This document shows positions 21,603 to 35,000 of a stretch of DNA of 64,000 nucleotides, piece after piece. Each line of letters starts with the position of its first letter. The first letter of the stretch is position 1. The position numbers and the translations under genes were made by a program. This DNA comes from Symsagittifera roscoffensis. Taxonomy: Eukaryota > Xenacoelomorpha > Acoela > Convolutidae. The notes below the pieces were generated by a model. The model did no database searches. It saw nothing but the letters and a program-made list of their open reading frames with translations, and had not been told where the DNA came from. The stretch lies in assembly GCF_963678635.1 (NCBI RefSeq), contig NC_087070.1, positions 38,326,600 through 38,390,599 of the forward strand. The letters run 5' to 3'.

Positions 21603-22984
21603 TATTCCGACTTTCGTAACGAAGCAACATAATATTTGTGCTCGGAAAAGGTTTTTTCTTCAGAAAAGTTTCGAATTTTTAAGTAGCTTTTTTTAAAAAT
21701 CATTTAGAAAGGTATTGTTGTCCTTAGCCTAAATTTGGAAGATATTTTACCTGTGTTCATTTTTCGTGAAGTTATGGGGGTTTAAATATTGCCGTTTAGG
21801 CCAATTTTGGACAATTAACGCGCGATATAATTTGCGCTTTAAGCGCGTCCCGCACTATAAACGCTATAAACGCTATAAACGCGTCCCACACTCAGTAAAA
21901 AGAGAAAATAATCGATTAAATTACAATTATAATTGTTTTTTTTAATCAAAACTATAATTAATTATAAGCGCCAAATTTAGATATTTAAACGATTTATAAT
22001 CCATTTTATTGATAATTTTTTGTGGCATTTTAATAAATTGTAATAAATTATGATTGATTATACATTTCACTTTTTTGTAATATCTTATAATTTCTTATAA
22101 TCTGTTATAATCTGTTCTAATAGATTTTAATCTTTTTTGTCGAAAATCTCTAAAAGTGAGATAGTTTGTCACTCTTTGGTTCATCTGAACACAAAGTCTT
22201 ACCACGAAACTAACGTATCATAGGAATCCCTTCAAATTAGTCAAAAGAATCCCGCGGTAAGTGAAATATGAAACTTCTATATAAATCATGAACCTTAAGC
22301 AATGTGCTGATATTTTGCGGCTCAAGAAAACTTAAAATGTGCATAATGAAGCAACTATAATCAAGAAGAATTGAAAGAAAAATCTTTATAAATTTGAATT
22401 GATTTGAGAACTGTTTAAAAAATTTTCCCATTTTTCAAATAAGCCAACGTCTACTAAAGCATAAAATATAAGCAACACAGGTGGAAGGTCGAAAACAAAA
22501 GGGATTATAAACAATTATAAACGATTATAATAGAATTTTTCTGCAAAACAAATGACTGAGAAATTCGGATAGAAGTAATCGATTATAATTGATTATAAGG
22601 TATTGCAAATGATTATGACAAAAAGAGAGATTATAATCGATTATTAATTGATTAAAATCAATTTTTTTCTCAATTTTTGTAAGACTGGTACTAAAATCAC
22701 AATATAATCGATTATTAACGCTTGAAACTGGATGAGGGGTCTTCTAAATCGTTCCAAATTGGTTCAAGGAAGCTTATGTGCCATAATTGATTTGTTAATA
22801 GGAGCGAAATTTATCACTTTTTACTTTATATACCGTGTGGGGTGATAATTTTCACGAAACTCTCAATTTAGAAAAAAAAATTAGTTTTAATTTTTTTACA
22901 TTTGATTTTTTTGTGTTATTACTGCTCCATAGACCTTTAAAGGCAGTGGGAACATTCCAGGCTTCGAGCAGTCTTGCTTAGCAT
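21603..22984 (+). mobile_element. family A repeat split by an AT-rich insert
   Basis: The 5' half (21603-21850: TATTCCGACTTTCGTAACGA... to AATTAACGCGCGATATA) and the 3' half (22735-22984: CGTTCCAAATTGGTTCAAGG... to CGAGCAGTCTTG) are in order. They are separated by about 0.88 kb made largely of ATTATAATCGATTATAA-like words. The break coincides with the central CGCG palindrome of the family. The 3' hairpin is shortened. Confidence 0.6.
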
Positions 22985-25740
22985 TAGTATCGAATCTGCC
23001 TAAGTTCTAGGCTTTTATTTAGATTCTCCAATCACACCACGAATGGATAACGACACAGAATCAAAAAATGTTTTAAAATGTCTTCTTACTGTGGTCGGAT
23101 CATTCTGTGCTACTTGCACAGCAGCCAGCCATTCTTGGTTTTTGTTTGGTATGCTTCAAAATTTGATTCTGCCAGCTTACAAAAGGTTAACTCACTTTTT
23201 GAAACTTCAAGTTTTTTTGTTATATAATCGAACAACCATAGATAAAAGCCTAAGATTTTTGATTCAAAACCTCGACTTTCTGACAAAATATTTCCTAAAT
23301 CGTCGAAGACTTGTAATTTAAAGCTAATCAGGGTGAACCATGAAACAAAAGTTATAAAATTGTGTTTTATAAATAATTTTCATAGTTTCATAGAATAATT
23401 TGTTACGCATTAATAATTAGCGTTACACTTTGAGCATCCAAAATGACTTCTGAAAATTTGCTTACTTCAGTTCAATAATTCGGTTCAACTGGTAATTTTC
23501 AAGCTCCCATGCTTCATGAAAAGTAGTCGCAAGTACAAACTTCTATAACATTTCGACTATGTGAGTTAGTATCCTCGTTGGGCTTAGGGACTACTCGGCT
23601 TTCATCGCAATTTTGCATAATCAAAGATTAAGATTACAAAAATCAGGTAAATACTCAACTTTCTATATAAAAGCACTTGGTTTTATCTAAAAAAAATTTT
23701 GATTGAAAAATTTTCATAAAATTACTTTGAAAATGAAAAATTGCATACGCTCAATGTCAACTTTAAAATGGATATTTCTCAACGAACTATTTGGAAAAGT
23801 TAGCGTGTCCCAATTTAGTTTAGGTTGCTTTGCAAGACGAATAAATTCACTGTCTAAACTATGCGGTTACGTCGAACCCAGAAATATAACTCAGAATAAT
23901 TATCTGAAAAAGCGAGAGGCAACTTTTGAACCTTTGTACTTTAAATTCAAATTGTGGATGATATCAAAAATTGTCAAAACCCTAATTTGAACTCAGACAT
24001 CAATACTTTTCGAACGACAAAAAAATCATCCGTCAAAAATTCTCTGACAAAGAAACGCCCCAAGCGCATCTATTTTGTCTTTTTTTTCGAAAAAATTCGG
24101 AACAATAAAAAAAGTATGGCAAAAAATATTATGCATATTAAATCAATAAAGATAAAACTTCGTGAGTTTTCGAAAAAAAAGAGTTTTTTTTTAAGAAATG
24201 TCATCCATTTTTTAATGCGATCACTTACTCCATAGATTTTAAAGTGCAGTCTCAACACTTAGGGCTTTGCCCTGATAAGGGAAATTTTGTTTTGCTTACG
24301 GAGGCTGAATAATCGTAGGTTGAACTTGTTTCTTTTTGCAGGAAGCGCTACTCAATGTCATAGCATTTTTCCTGTGGAAAGTAAAAGTTCTAAGCAGGTT
24401 AACATGCCCCTTAGAGCGGCTTTTTAGATGGTAAAGTTTTTTTTTCAAGAATTCTGTTCAGAGTTGCTGATTTTCAAGGGTAGATAAATTGAAATTTGTC
24501 TGTTTGAATTAGCATATAGTGAGTAACCTTGAGATACCAGAAGTGATTTTCTTTTTGTGAACAGCTTAAATGAATTTATTTTTTCCTAAGAATTAGCATA
24601 TGCGGAATAATACCGTGGCTGTCTTTCGAAAAAATCTAGGCCCTAAAAAAACATTGCACAACAATAGTAAAAAGTGGATTTTCGGAAAGGAAGTTTCGCG
24701 GGTTCGCCTGATATGCGGGTGATGTTGCTTTTATTCTGCTTCTTATACCACTGGCCTTTATAAGATGCATACTTAGCTCGGATTTTTCTAGTTTTATATT
24801 AAAAATTATTCAAAAATGAAGAAATAGAAAAATACTGCCGCTTTAGAGTATCATGTTTTCGACATGCGTATTTGAGCCTTTTTGTTTGAGGTTGAAATGC
24901 ATAAGGAAAAATTTCGATTTATCTAAAATCAAACCCAAGGTATTGCCTCATTACAAAAGGGTAATGTAAGGGCAAGCAGTGGTATCAATTTCCTTTTAAT
25001 GTGTTACTAATCTATCCCCAAAGACTCTTACCTAGAATAATTTTCTTCTAATCATAGGAAAATACCCCGGTTTAAAGAGCAAAATTAGGAAATAATTTAT
25101 CGGAGATAAACAAAATGCGTGAAATCAATTCATTTGGAATATCGATAGTCACTCAGACGAATTTAAAACAAAAACACTTTTTTTAAATGTCTTCATGTCT
25201 CACACCAGTTTTGTTGACATGCCAAAATGTGTTTCCGAGCTCTCCTATAAACCGAGCAGATCAGATCGTATTCAACAACAGCTTTTCCTAATCATATAAT
25301 TTTTGGTAAGATTCTGACTAAAGTTGCGTTTTTTAGAGACACTTTTTCTCACAATTAATAAAATAATAGGCGTCTTGCAAAAATTTGCGGTTTGTAGTAG
25401 AAAAATTGATACACCAAAGAACTTTTTGTTCCGCGAAACTTCAAAATTTGCTTCGCGCGTTAGAATTTAAAAGTTTCATTGCATTTTTGTCCAAAAAGCT
25501 CCATTTTTTTCACTCGATGAGCTATTCACTCTAGGTTATCACTGCAATTGGGCAGTTTTCCTTAGCTTTAACAAATCGTGTGAATCACTAGTTTTACTTA
25601 TTCGACACTTTTATGAACGCAAATGATTTGCTTTTTTGTGGTTTTTTCCGCCCACAGATAATGATGCACTACTTCAAATTACCATCCAAAAAATACAAGA
25701 CAGCGATGAAACAGAAGTCCAAAATACATTAGTTGGGGTT
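22985..25740. other. non-coding stretch with a family A 3' fragment
   Basis: ORFs at 23043-23321, 23703-23990 and 23954-24235 show no recognisable domain and look like chance openings. A family A 3' end with hairpin (AGGGCTTTGCCCT) lies near 24240-24290. Confidence 0.4.
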
Positions 25741-25748
25741 TTTTGACA

Positions 25749-26315
25749 ACAATATTTTGCCTCTGATCAGTTTCGGGGGGCTTAAAAGTGCAAATTTGGC
25801 AAATATGGGACAATTAACTAGCGATATATTTAGCATCATTAACGGGTAAGCAGAGATTTTATTGCGTCAGCGCTTTCATTGCGTAAGCGGAGATTAAACG
25901 TTCTGACTTTCGAAAAAAGTGCGGATTATTGTTCCGACTTTCTAAGAACGCGAGAAATATATATGTTTGAGTTGATTGTTTTTTATTCCGACCAATTTTA
26001 CAAAAATTGACGGCAAATGGGCATCGATACAGAACTCTCTGAATTGCCCAGCGTGTATGCTTATACTAGCCTAAATGCCAATGGACATGCTCTAATTGTA
26101 GTTAATACTTTCAACGCGCGATTTAATAAGGCAAATTATCATTCACACATAATTGTTCCTGTCTGAATTAAGGCAAGCTAATTGGTCAATTTAAATTGAC
26201 TCAAATTTTAGCACTTTATATTTGGTATTGAAAGTCCAAAATTTATAATTCATCAAATTATTAATACACAAAAAGTATTGGAGACCTGCTAAAGGACAGT
26301 CGGAACATTCAGGGT
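25749..26315 (+). repeat. 567-bp duplication, copy 1 (rearranged family A)
   Basis: Near-identical to 26618-27184 (about five differences seen). Inside, a family A middle segment (AATTTGGCAAATATGGGACA) precedes a family A 5' start (ATTGTTCCGACTTTC at 25930) and a 3' segment (GACAGTCGGAACATTCAGGG), so the unit is a mosaic. Confidence 0.85.
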
Positions 26316-26617
26316 CACAGACGTCAATAGAATCAATTATCTTTTCCCCACTCTGACAGGATGTTAACAGAGCGACACATCAAAAAACGCAGCACGCGGT
26401 TTTCCCAAAAAGAATTTTTCTTGGGCAATAATCAGTTATATAATATTCTAGAATTTTATACATGTCTCTCTGAAACTAAGAAATAATCCATTATTGTTCC
26501 GACTTTAGAAGGAAAGTGAGGGAATATGTCTCGGGGTGGTTCTTACCCATCAAATTTTGAATTCTAAACCGCTTAATACCATCGGAAAAGTATACTTGTC
26601 CTAATTTCAAGTGTAAA

Positions 26618-27184
26618 ACAATATTTTGCCTCTGATCAGTTTCGGGGGGCTTAAAAGTGCAAATTTGGCAAATATGGGACAATTAACTAGCGATATATTT
26701 AGCATCATTAACGGGTAAGCAGAGATTTTATTGCGTCAGCGCTTTCATTGCGTAAGCGGAGATTAAACGTTCTGACTTTCGAAAAAAGTGCGGATTATTG
26801 TTCCGACTTTCTAAGAACGCGAGAAATATATATGTTTAAGTTGATTGTTTTTTATTCCGACCAATTTTACAAAAATTGACGGCAAATGGGCATCGATACA
26901 GAACTCTCTGAATTGCCCAGCGTGTATGCTTATACTAGCCTAAATGCCAATGGACATGCTCTAATTGTAGTTAATAGTTTCAACGCGCGATTTAATAAGG
27001 CAAATTATCATTCACACATAATTGTTCCTGTCTGAATTAAGGCAAACTAATTGGTCAATTTAAATTGACTCAAATTTTAGCACTTTATATTTGGTATTGA
27101 AAGTCCAAAATTTTTAATTCATCAAATTATTAATACACAAAAAGTATTGGAGACCTGCTAAAGGACAGTCGGAACATTCAGGGT
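26618..27184 (+). repeat. 567-bp duplication, copy 2
   Basis: Same content as 25749-26315, offset 869 bp. The 302 bp between the copies contains another family A start (ATTGTTCCGACTTTAG near 26491). The high identity implies a recent event. Confidence 0.85.
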
Positions 27185-29800
27185 TATGCTTTGACATACG
27201 AGCAGTCTTGCTTATAAGTGCTTGGGGTGATTTTCATTTTTTGAGAGATTCATTTTTGTAAAAAAATATTGAAAAAGATTGCGCAAAAATTGTCTTGAGC
27301 TCAAATTAAAAAAGTTAACTGGTGATTACTTCTTAAAACACTGGCAAGAGGCAAATCATTTCGTTCCAAATTTAAGTGAGGCGAACACTTTAGTCGCATC
27401 AAAATCATACGAGACTGAAAACACACCCGTTATTTTTTTAAAAAGAATGTGGGGGATAAATTGAAGAATTTTTTTAAAATTTATTTTAATTTTTTTCAAT
27501 TATTTATTCAATTATTCGAACTAAATTTTTCTCAATTGGACTTAAAAAGCAGTTGGAACGTTCTGGGTTGCATCCTGATATACGAGCAATCTTGCTATCC
27601 TTGGGGTGGGTTTTCTTTTGAATTTCGACAAATTAACAAAATTTTTGGGCCTGTGGTTGTTTTCCTCTCCAGACAAAATTGGGTATTATAATTATTCATT
27701 TTCGACGAATTTTTATAGTATTCGGAGATTTGTTAAAAGCTTTTACTTACTCCGTTTTGAAATTTGTTGTCAATTGAATTGAGAAAAGCAATTTAGTCTA
27801 TTTGAAAGTTAGCAATCTGCGAAAAAAATTTTTTTTTTGTATTTTAAATAGCGTGTGGGGGAATCTTTTTGAAATTCAAAAAATTTATATAATTATTCAG
27901 TTTTCTTTGAAGCTTGCGTCGTTTTTTTTAAAACAAACACTAACTCATTGAAATCAAAACAAAACAGTCGAAACATTCATGGTTTCGCAGTGATATACGA
28001 GTAGTCTTGCTATGCTTTAGGTGGTTTTTGAAGAAATTGACAAAAGTTTTGTGCTCGGGTTGTTTTTTTATTCAGACGAGTTTCAGCTTTCAAATTAAGC
28101 CTTTGTGACAAATTTTTTATATCATTTGGAGATTGAATATAAACAGGTATTTAATCCGTCTCAAAAATTGTTCCTTAATGAATTAAGGAATGCTATTTAG
28201 TCTACTTAATACTTTGCTATATGCAAAGTTATTCTCTCTTTTTTTAAAGTTCATCTATTAAAAATTCAACTAAACTCCACAAACCTCAAAAAGCAAGCAA
28301 AACTTTCCTTGCTTAGCTTTGATACAAGCAATTCTTGGCGATTGAGTTTTTTGTCAACTTTGAGCGATTGAGTTATTTGTTTTTACCAACACTTTTTCTA
28401 CTCCATTAAATATATCGACTCTCTGAAATCGAAAGTAGAAAAAATTTACGTTTGATCATTTTGTGCGACTTCTTAGTTCTTGAAATTGCCAATTCAGCCG
28501 TGTCTAATTTATTTGCACTGCGAAAGTTTTTTTACTAATGCTGAAAAAGTTTGGCGATATCTCGCTCTACAAATTTTTTTGAAACTGAATTGAAGCCAGC
28601 TAATTGGCCGTGATAATTTTGTACTAATCAATTTCTGACTTATGATGCTTTATATTGCGGTTTTTCAAACAATTATTCGATACCAATTAAGGTGCAGTCG
28701 AAAAATTCAGGGCCTTAATCTGATGTACGAGCAGTTTTGTTTGTCTCAGAAATTGTTCCAATAACATTGAGGCATGCTATTTGGTCTATTTAGTATTCGA
28801 TTTAATCCCTTTGATTTAATAGTATTTGATTTAATTAAATCACTTTGTACTTTAAATAGCGTGTTGGGGATGGTTTTCCAAACAACTTGAAAAAAATCAA
28901 AAGCGAATTCGTCTCCGCATAGAGCTTAAACGGCAGTTGGAACTTTCAGGGCTTCTCCTTGATGCGAGCAACTTTGTTTTTCACTAAAAAAATGGATTGC
29001 GTTTTTACTATTTTTACGGAGCAATAACATTCTTTTTCAATAAAATATAAAACAAATAACATAAAATGCCTAACATAAAAGAATTTGCTTTGGATTTCCA
29101 GCGGATGAGTATACGGCTCTGCCTGACCTCCCAGCCGAGTTGAACCCCGCGATCCAAAACTCAATCATCACAAAAACTGGGGGCTCAGGTGCAATCAGCT
29201 CGATGGGGAAATGGGATTCCATTATTGATCATTCGGGGGAAAGGGAGAGCTGAGGACACTTGCAATCAAAAATAGAGGATATAAGGAATCATCTTGGGGG
29301 GAAACGTCGTGAACTAAATTTTTTTAAAGTATTTATCTCAACGTAATCATTTTGTTTTAACTGTTCCTCCGATTTTTCAAGAAAGTGATGATTATTTAAG
29401 CTTGGGGTGGTTTTTTTTTCAGGCATTTTTCGACTTTTTAACTAAGCATTTTTAACGAATTTTTGACGAAAGATGTTGTTGTCTTGAGCTCAAAATTAAA
29501 AAGATATTTTACCTGTAATTAATTTTCGTATATATAATCAAGATATTGCGTTCTTATAACAAGCGTGAGCGGAGGTTTAATGCATTCCAGTTTGAATTGA
29601 TTGAATTGAGGCAAGTCATTTGGTCGTATTATTAGAATACAATACGCTAAAGACAGCCCTTTATACTTTACATAAGCATGTGGGTATAAATGGAAGAACA
29701 AAAGGAAAATTAGCATTTTTTCAACAATTTCGTCAACTTTTAAACAGAAAAATTTTTTTAATTGGCCTTAAATTTCAGTCGAGTTTTGCCCTGATATACA
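27170..29800 (+). repeat. cluster of family A 3' ends
   Basis: Six degraded copies of the family A 3' terminus (CAGT-CGGAACATTCAGGG...ACGAGCAGTCTTG) lie in the same orientation near 27170-27215, 27541-27600, 27958-28015, 28690-28740, 28930-28980 and 29770-29815. A partial 5' part lies at 29345-29520. Between them the sequence is AT-rich and shows the family's GTGTGGGG motif. No gene is visible. Confidence 0.5.
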
Positions 29801-30116
29801 AACAGTCATGTTGTCATTTGATTTTTGAATCTTTTGCGTGCTTTTTTAAAATTGAGTTCTCAAATGGGTTACGAATTGAAAGTAGCCTTTAAAAAGCACA
29901 CAATCTGATTGTTTCGGATTTTTTATTAGAGAAGTAATCGGAAATAAGGATTATGCTGGCTTATAGTGGATTCAAGCTCAGAAAAAAAATTCGGTTATCT
30001 TGCGTTTGAAAATTGAAATAAAAAGGAAAATAAAAAATTAAAAACACTTTTAATTGTACGTTGACTTAGAGGACTGGTCGACCTGAATCCTTCGCTAATC
30101 AATTTCAAACGACAAC

Positions 30117-30636
30117 AAGACTGCTGGTATATCAGGGCAACGCCCTGAATGTTCCGATTGTCCCTTAATTCATATCGAATAGTTTTAGGAAAAAAATTAA
30201 AAACCTATAAGTGTTCAACAATATCAAAATGTGAAATGTTGAGTCGGATGAAATTAATACGACCGATCCGATAAGCTAGCCTCCATTCAATTTGGAACGA
30301 TTTTGTTGTTGTGCGGGATAATTCGCCACGCATAACTAATTCACGTTACGCTGTCAGTAATATGAATAAATTCTTCAAAACGCGCATAATTTAGTCCAGA
30401 ACATGGCCAATTTGGCAATTTTGAAACCCACAGAGCTTTTTGAGGTAAAAATTTGGACAAAAATTAATTGGAGGTAAAACATTTTTTAAAATTTTATCTC
30501 AAGAAGTCAATATCTTCAATGGGGAATTAAAAAATTTTGCTGAAAACTATTACTTTGATTGACGAAAGTTGACTGAATTATAATAAAAAACCACACCGAG
30601 CATAAATATTCCATTTTCTTCGAAAGTCGGAACAAT
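30117..30636 (-). mobile_element. family A repeat, nearly complete
   Basis: Inverted copy running from AAGACTGCTGGTATATCAGG to CGAAAGTCGGAACAA. The terminal hairpin stem is intact with a changed loop (CAGGGCAACGCCCTG), so the pairing is kept while the loop varies. Confidence 0.7.
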
Positions 30637-31636
30637 AATAACCGACTACCTAGACTACATTTTTTATAAAAAAATTACCTTCTTGTCTTTTTTAACATAA
30701 AACTTCAGTGTGGGTAGTTTTTTATGCTGCTCCAAACAATAAATTTCACTGACTCCGGTTAAATTGAATCAGTTCGAACCTGCAATTTGAATAAAAAAAT
30801 CCTTGAATAGGCAACGCATAACTTTGGCTAGGCTTGGTTGCTATAAAAAAATTGATCAATCTGAGGCTCAAAGTTGCTGAGTGATAACTAAAATAATTTT
30901 GGGTGTTTCCAATTATTCGGCCAAAAAATATTGTTAACAGAGCAGCACGAAAAAATATACGCTAAACTTAAACTACATCGGCTCGCTGTTCATGTTTGCA
31001 CTAAAAAACTTATATTCGTTTTAATTCCTCAAACTTTTTGATGGGACAGAACTGAGGTATATATGGTATCCCGAAATGACGCTGATGACAACAAATATTT
31101 TTTTATTGAGCGTGTTTTTTTGAAACAAGAATTTTACCCCAGGATCGTTACTATCAAGTTGCTCTATTTTTGAAAGATTCCGAGGCTCGGTTGCTTACAG
31201 TGAGTTTCTTATAAAAGAAACTAGGCTTCACTCAATTCAATAGTTATGTAAGAATTGACATGATTTTTTCACCTTTTAATGAGACTATTGAAACGTGATT
31301 TCAATTTTCCGTCAAATAAAACATCCGACAAAGACTATGAGTTTAATCGGAGTTGCATTCTTTTGTTGTTTATGTTTGATAAGATAATTTTTTGTAATTC
31401 TCTAAGTTATATTGTAAATCTCCAACAGCAATTTTTGTGAGTTGATTGCCACATTACCACTCAACTTTCTGTTTCTACGATATACACAGCAAAAGGATAT
31501 CCTTTCATAAGCTTTTCCTGTAAAAGAAAAAATTTTCAAAAAGATCTTAAATAAATTTGTTTTCATCACGCACATGGAGTTATATAGATTTGTATGAACA
31601 GAAAATTTTTATCTATCTATAGAAATTGTATAATAT

Positions 31637-31830
31637 ATTTGTTGGTCAACTTTGGGGCTCTTTTTCTTTTTCCCCCACTTCAAACAAGCATCAATTTTAT
31701 GGTCTAAGGAGTAGTTTTACAAGGTTGATTATGACAACCAAATATGTTTGCCATGGCCTAATTAGTCTGCATGTCAATTTTCATGACAATCGGACAATGT
31801 TAAAAATAACTTCAATTACAAAAAGTTGCA
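31637..31830 (+). repeat. dispersed repeat family B, copy 3
   Basis: Contains TTTTTCCCCCACTTCAAACA and TGCATGTCAATTTTCATGA then CAATCGGACAATGT. It matches 62600-62785 in the same orientation and 1240-1400 and 16755-16930 in the opposite one. It ends near GCAGGTGGAGAAAAGGAAAA, a word also found at 61350 and 62256. Confidence 0.55.
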
Positions 31831-31838
31831 GGTGGAGA

Positions 31839-32090
31839 AAAGGAAAACGAGCTAACTCGGTGTTTTGTGGCCGAACTACAAAAACCCAAGGCCTAACTTA
31901 AAATGCCAAGAAATCCATTTAGGTTTTTGACTCTCTTGATTTTTCTGTTTGTCTTTGATTGGTTTTCTAGTGTTTTTTTTTTTAATTCTGCAGATACTTT
32001 CGTTCTACTGACTGTTCCATAGAGGCAATGGGTGTCATCGACATGTCTTGACGTTTGATTTTCATACGATAAAATGTAAATTTTTCATAC
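31839..32090 (+). repeat. about 255-bp module M1, first copy
   Basis: Starts at AAAAGGAAAACGAGCTAACT and ends at TTTTTCATACGA. It occurs four times: here, 34953-35210, 36001-36262 and 39665-39920, nearly identical each time. It seeds the nested duplications that follow. Confidence 0.85.
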
Positions 32091-35000
32091 GATAGTTTTT
32101 GAACCTTTTTTGAAATTTATAAAAATTGGGTCTGTAAATGCTGTAGTTTGAAACATCTGATTTTTTGTGATTCCTGATTTTTTGAGGAAAACAAAAAAAT
32201 TAAAAAAAAAAAACAAAAAAAAACACCCGAATAGTTCCTCTTATGGAAACTTTGCTTATCCACTGCAATGACTTTGCATTCCAACATTAGATTTTTTGTC
32301 AGTTCTCCCGTAACGTTTTTTGTAAGCTGTCAGTGACGACACATATCTTATGATTGACGGTTAAAACAAAGGCCGTCAAAACGTTGTCTCCTTTTTTGAT
32401 ATAAATTTTGAAACCTTCAAGAACCTGCGTAAGATTTTTGATCCATCGTTTGCTACCTATCATTTAAGTCATCTAATATTCATGAACACATGAAACTGTT
32501 TTTGCTCATTTGACAAAAATTGCCGAATATTTATGCTAAGAAAGCGACTATTTAAACGACATGTTAAATTGGCACCTTTAAAGAAAATTTCTTTATCTGA
32601 AAAAACTCAAATAAAGATACTCCTGTGACTAAATCTCAAGAAAATTTACGGCCAGTTTTACCAATTTGGGATAACTAAAATGCGGCATATCTCTTATTTT
32701 GTCATTACGAGTTGCAAATGAGCGAATTATTCCAGCTCAAGAATTTTCAAAATTGAGCTGAATCAAGCTACCTGATGCAAAAAACGAGTACAAGGAGTGC
32801 AAAGTATAGCTTTTTTGTGCTTTACATTGGGTATGACGGAGGATTTTCAGAACATAAATATATTTTTTGCAAGCTTACCAAACTTTATAAAAACCATGAA
32901 AATTTCTGAAAAAATCTGAAAGTACATTAGAATACTCCACGCCTCGCTCTAATACGAGCAGTCTTTTTCTTTTCCAAACTTTTAACGCTAATCAAGCGTT
33001 AAAATTAATTTTTAACGCTAATCAAGCCAACTGCTTATCAAGTTAAATTATTTGCGTTTTTGTTCCGACTTTCGATACGAAAGTAACGGAATATTTGTGC
33101 TCGGGGTGGGTTTTTTTTTCTTCAGACGAAGTTCGACTTTTTAACTAGCCATTTTTGATGAAATTTTTTTAAATCATTCCAAAGTTATTGTTGTCCTGAG
33201 CTCAAATTTATTTGAAAAGATATTTCACCTGTGATCATTTTTCGTAAAGTTACGAGGGTTTAAAGATTGCCATTTTGGCCAATTTGGGACAATTAACGCG
33301 CGATATATTTCGCGCTATTAACGCGTAAGCGGAGAGTTAATCCGTCTAAGAAATCGTTCCAAATTGGTTAAAAGAAGCTTATTGGCCAAAATTGATTTGT
33401 TACAAGGAGCGAAATTTATCCTTTTGTACTTTATATGGCGTGTGGGGGGATGATTTTCATTAAAAAAATTCACATTTTAGAAAAAAAAATTTTCTTTTGT
33501 TTTATTTCATTGATTTTTTTAATGTTATTACTTCTCCATAAACCTTAAAAGGCAGTCGGAAAATTCAGGGCTTCGCCCTGATACGAGCAGTTTTGTTGTT
33601 TTCGTTATGCGTTTTACCCCTTGGTTCTGAATTAACTAGTGAAAAAATGAGTTTCGGTATTTTTTTCAAAGAAATTGAAGAGCGTTTTTGAACCGGACAA
33701 ACTATTGTCCCCAAAATTAGATAATAAATTTTTCCAGCAAATCGAATAAAAAGCATTTTGTACTACAATTACAATGGAAAATTTTTGCTTGAATGGGTTA
33801 AAAATTTTGGTGGTACGCTGGTATATCGATGTATCAGTAGACCGAAAGCTGGCGGACCAGATCAGTAAACCAAAAATGCATCGTTCAAAATGAAACAAAA
33901 AATTTTTGGCATGAGCCTCATAATTTTAAAAAATTTGTTCTGGCTCAGGGAAAATGATTTGTAAATCTTTAGTTCCTCAATTGATAAAATTAAATTATTA
34001 CGTAATTCAATTTACTCATCTGGTAATCTGTTGACACATCGGTTACTGAATGCACCTCAGATTATTGCTATTCACAGCGCTGTTTTTCATTTTGAATGAG
34101 GATAATTGTTCCTCTCAACATATTTTAAATCTTATGTGGAAATAGAACTTGTAACAAATTCAAGCAATTTTTTCAATAATTTTATTCTGACTCTTTCTAT
34201 TTTGCCCAATTAAATTCGAAAAATTTGGTCACAAAATGTTTTTTGATTTTAAATGAGGGTAATTGTTCCTCTTATCTTATTTTAAATCTTTTGTGGAAAT
34301 AGAATTCGTAACAAATTAAAGCACTTTTTTCAATAATTTTATTTCGATTCTTTCTATGTTACCCAATTAAATTTGAAAAATTCGGTCACAAAATGAACTT
34401 CAATAAAATGGCGCTTTCAAAATAGGCCATGCTTTTAAAAGTGGTCGCGCTAATTTCTGTTTGTTTTCTTTTTAGCTTCTATCTGTTTGATGGGTATATT
34501 TCTCAACCAAATAAACCCAAATATATTTTTTCTACAGTCAGTGGCAAAGTTCTGATTGCACTTTAGTACTTTTTGCTCGCAGCCATTTTTCAATTTCAAA
34601 TTATTTTTCAATGTAACTTTTAGGTTTAAAGAAAAATAATGCTTTTGATCAAACTATTTATTTTCTAAAGCATCGGTGCTTAAAACTCAGTTGTTTTGTC
34701 ATGAGGATATGCAAATTTTTTTCATCACAAGCAATAGCCCATTTGAGATTTTCTGATTTGTATAGTTTCGAAAAGTTTGAGTGAATGTGATGACGTTTCC
34801 TCTCTTTCAACATTTCTTTTATAGAAGCACGAAATGTTCCGACCATAGACTTAAAAATAGCTTTTTTTTCATATTATAGTCGTTCTTTATGCGTAGTGTG
34901 ATGAAAAGACCTGAACAAAAATATAGAGCTGAGGCACATTCTACAATCATAGAGAAAAGGAAAACGAGCTAACTCGGTGTTTTGTGGCCGAACTACAAAA

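Noticed and set aside
23043-24235. Three ORFs of 92-95 codons in sequence
   Set aside because: No domain, low-complexity composition and no consistent splice sites.
28946-29164. Minus-strand ORF beginning MSFGSRGSTRLGGQAEPYT
   Set aside because: Only the first 25 codons look protein-like; the rest is AT-rich and lies across a family A 3' end.
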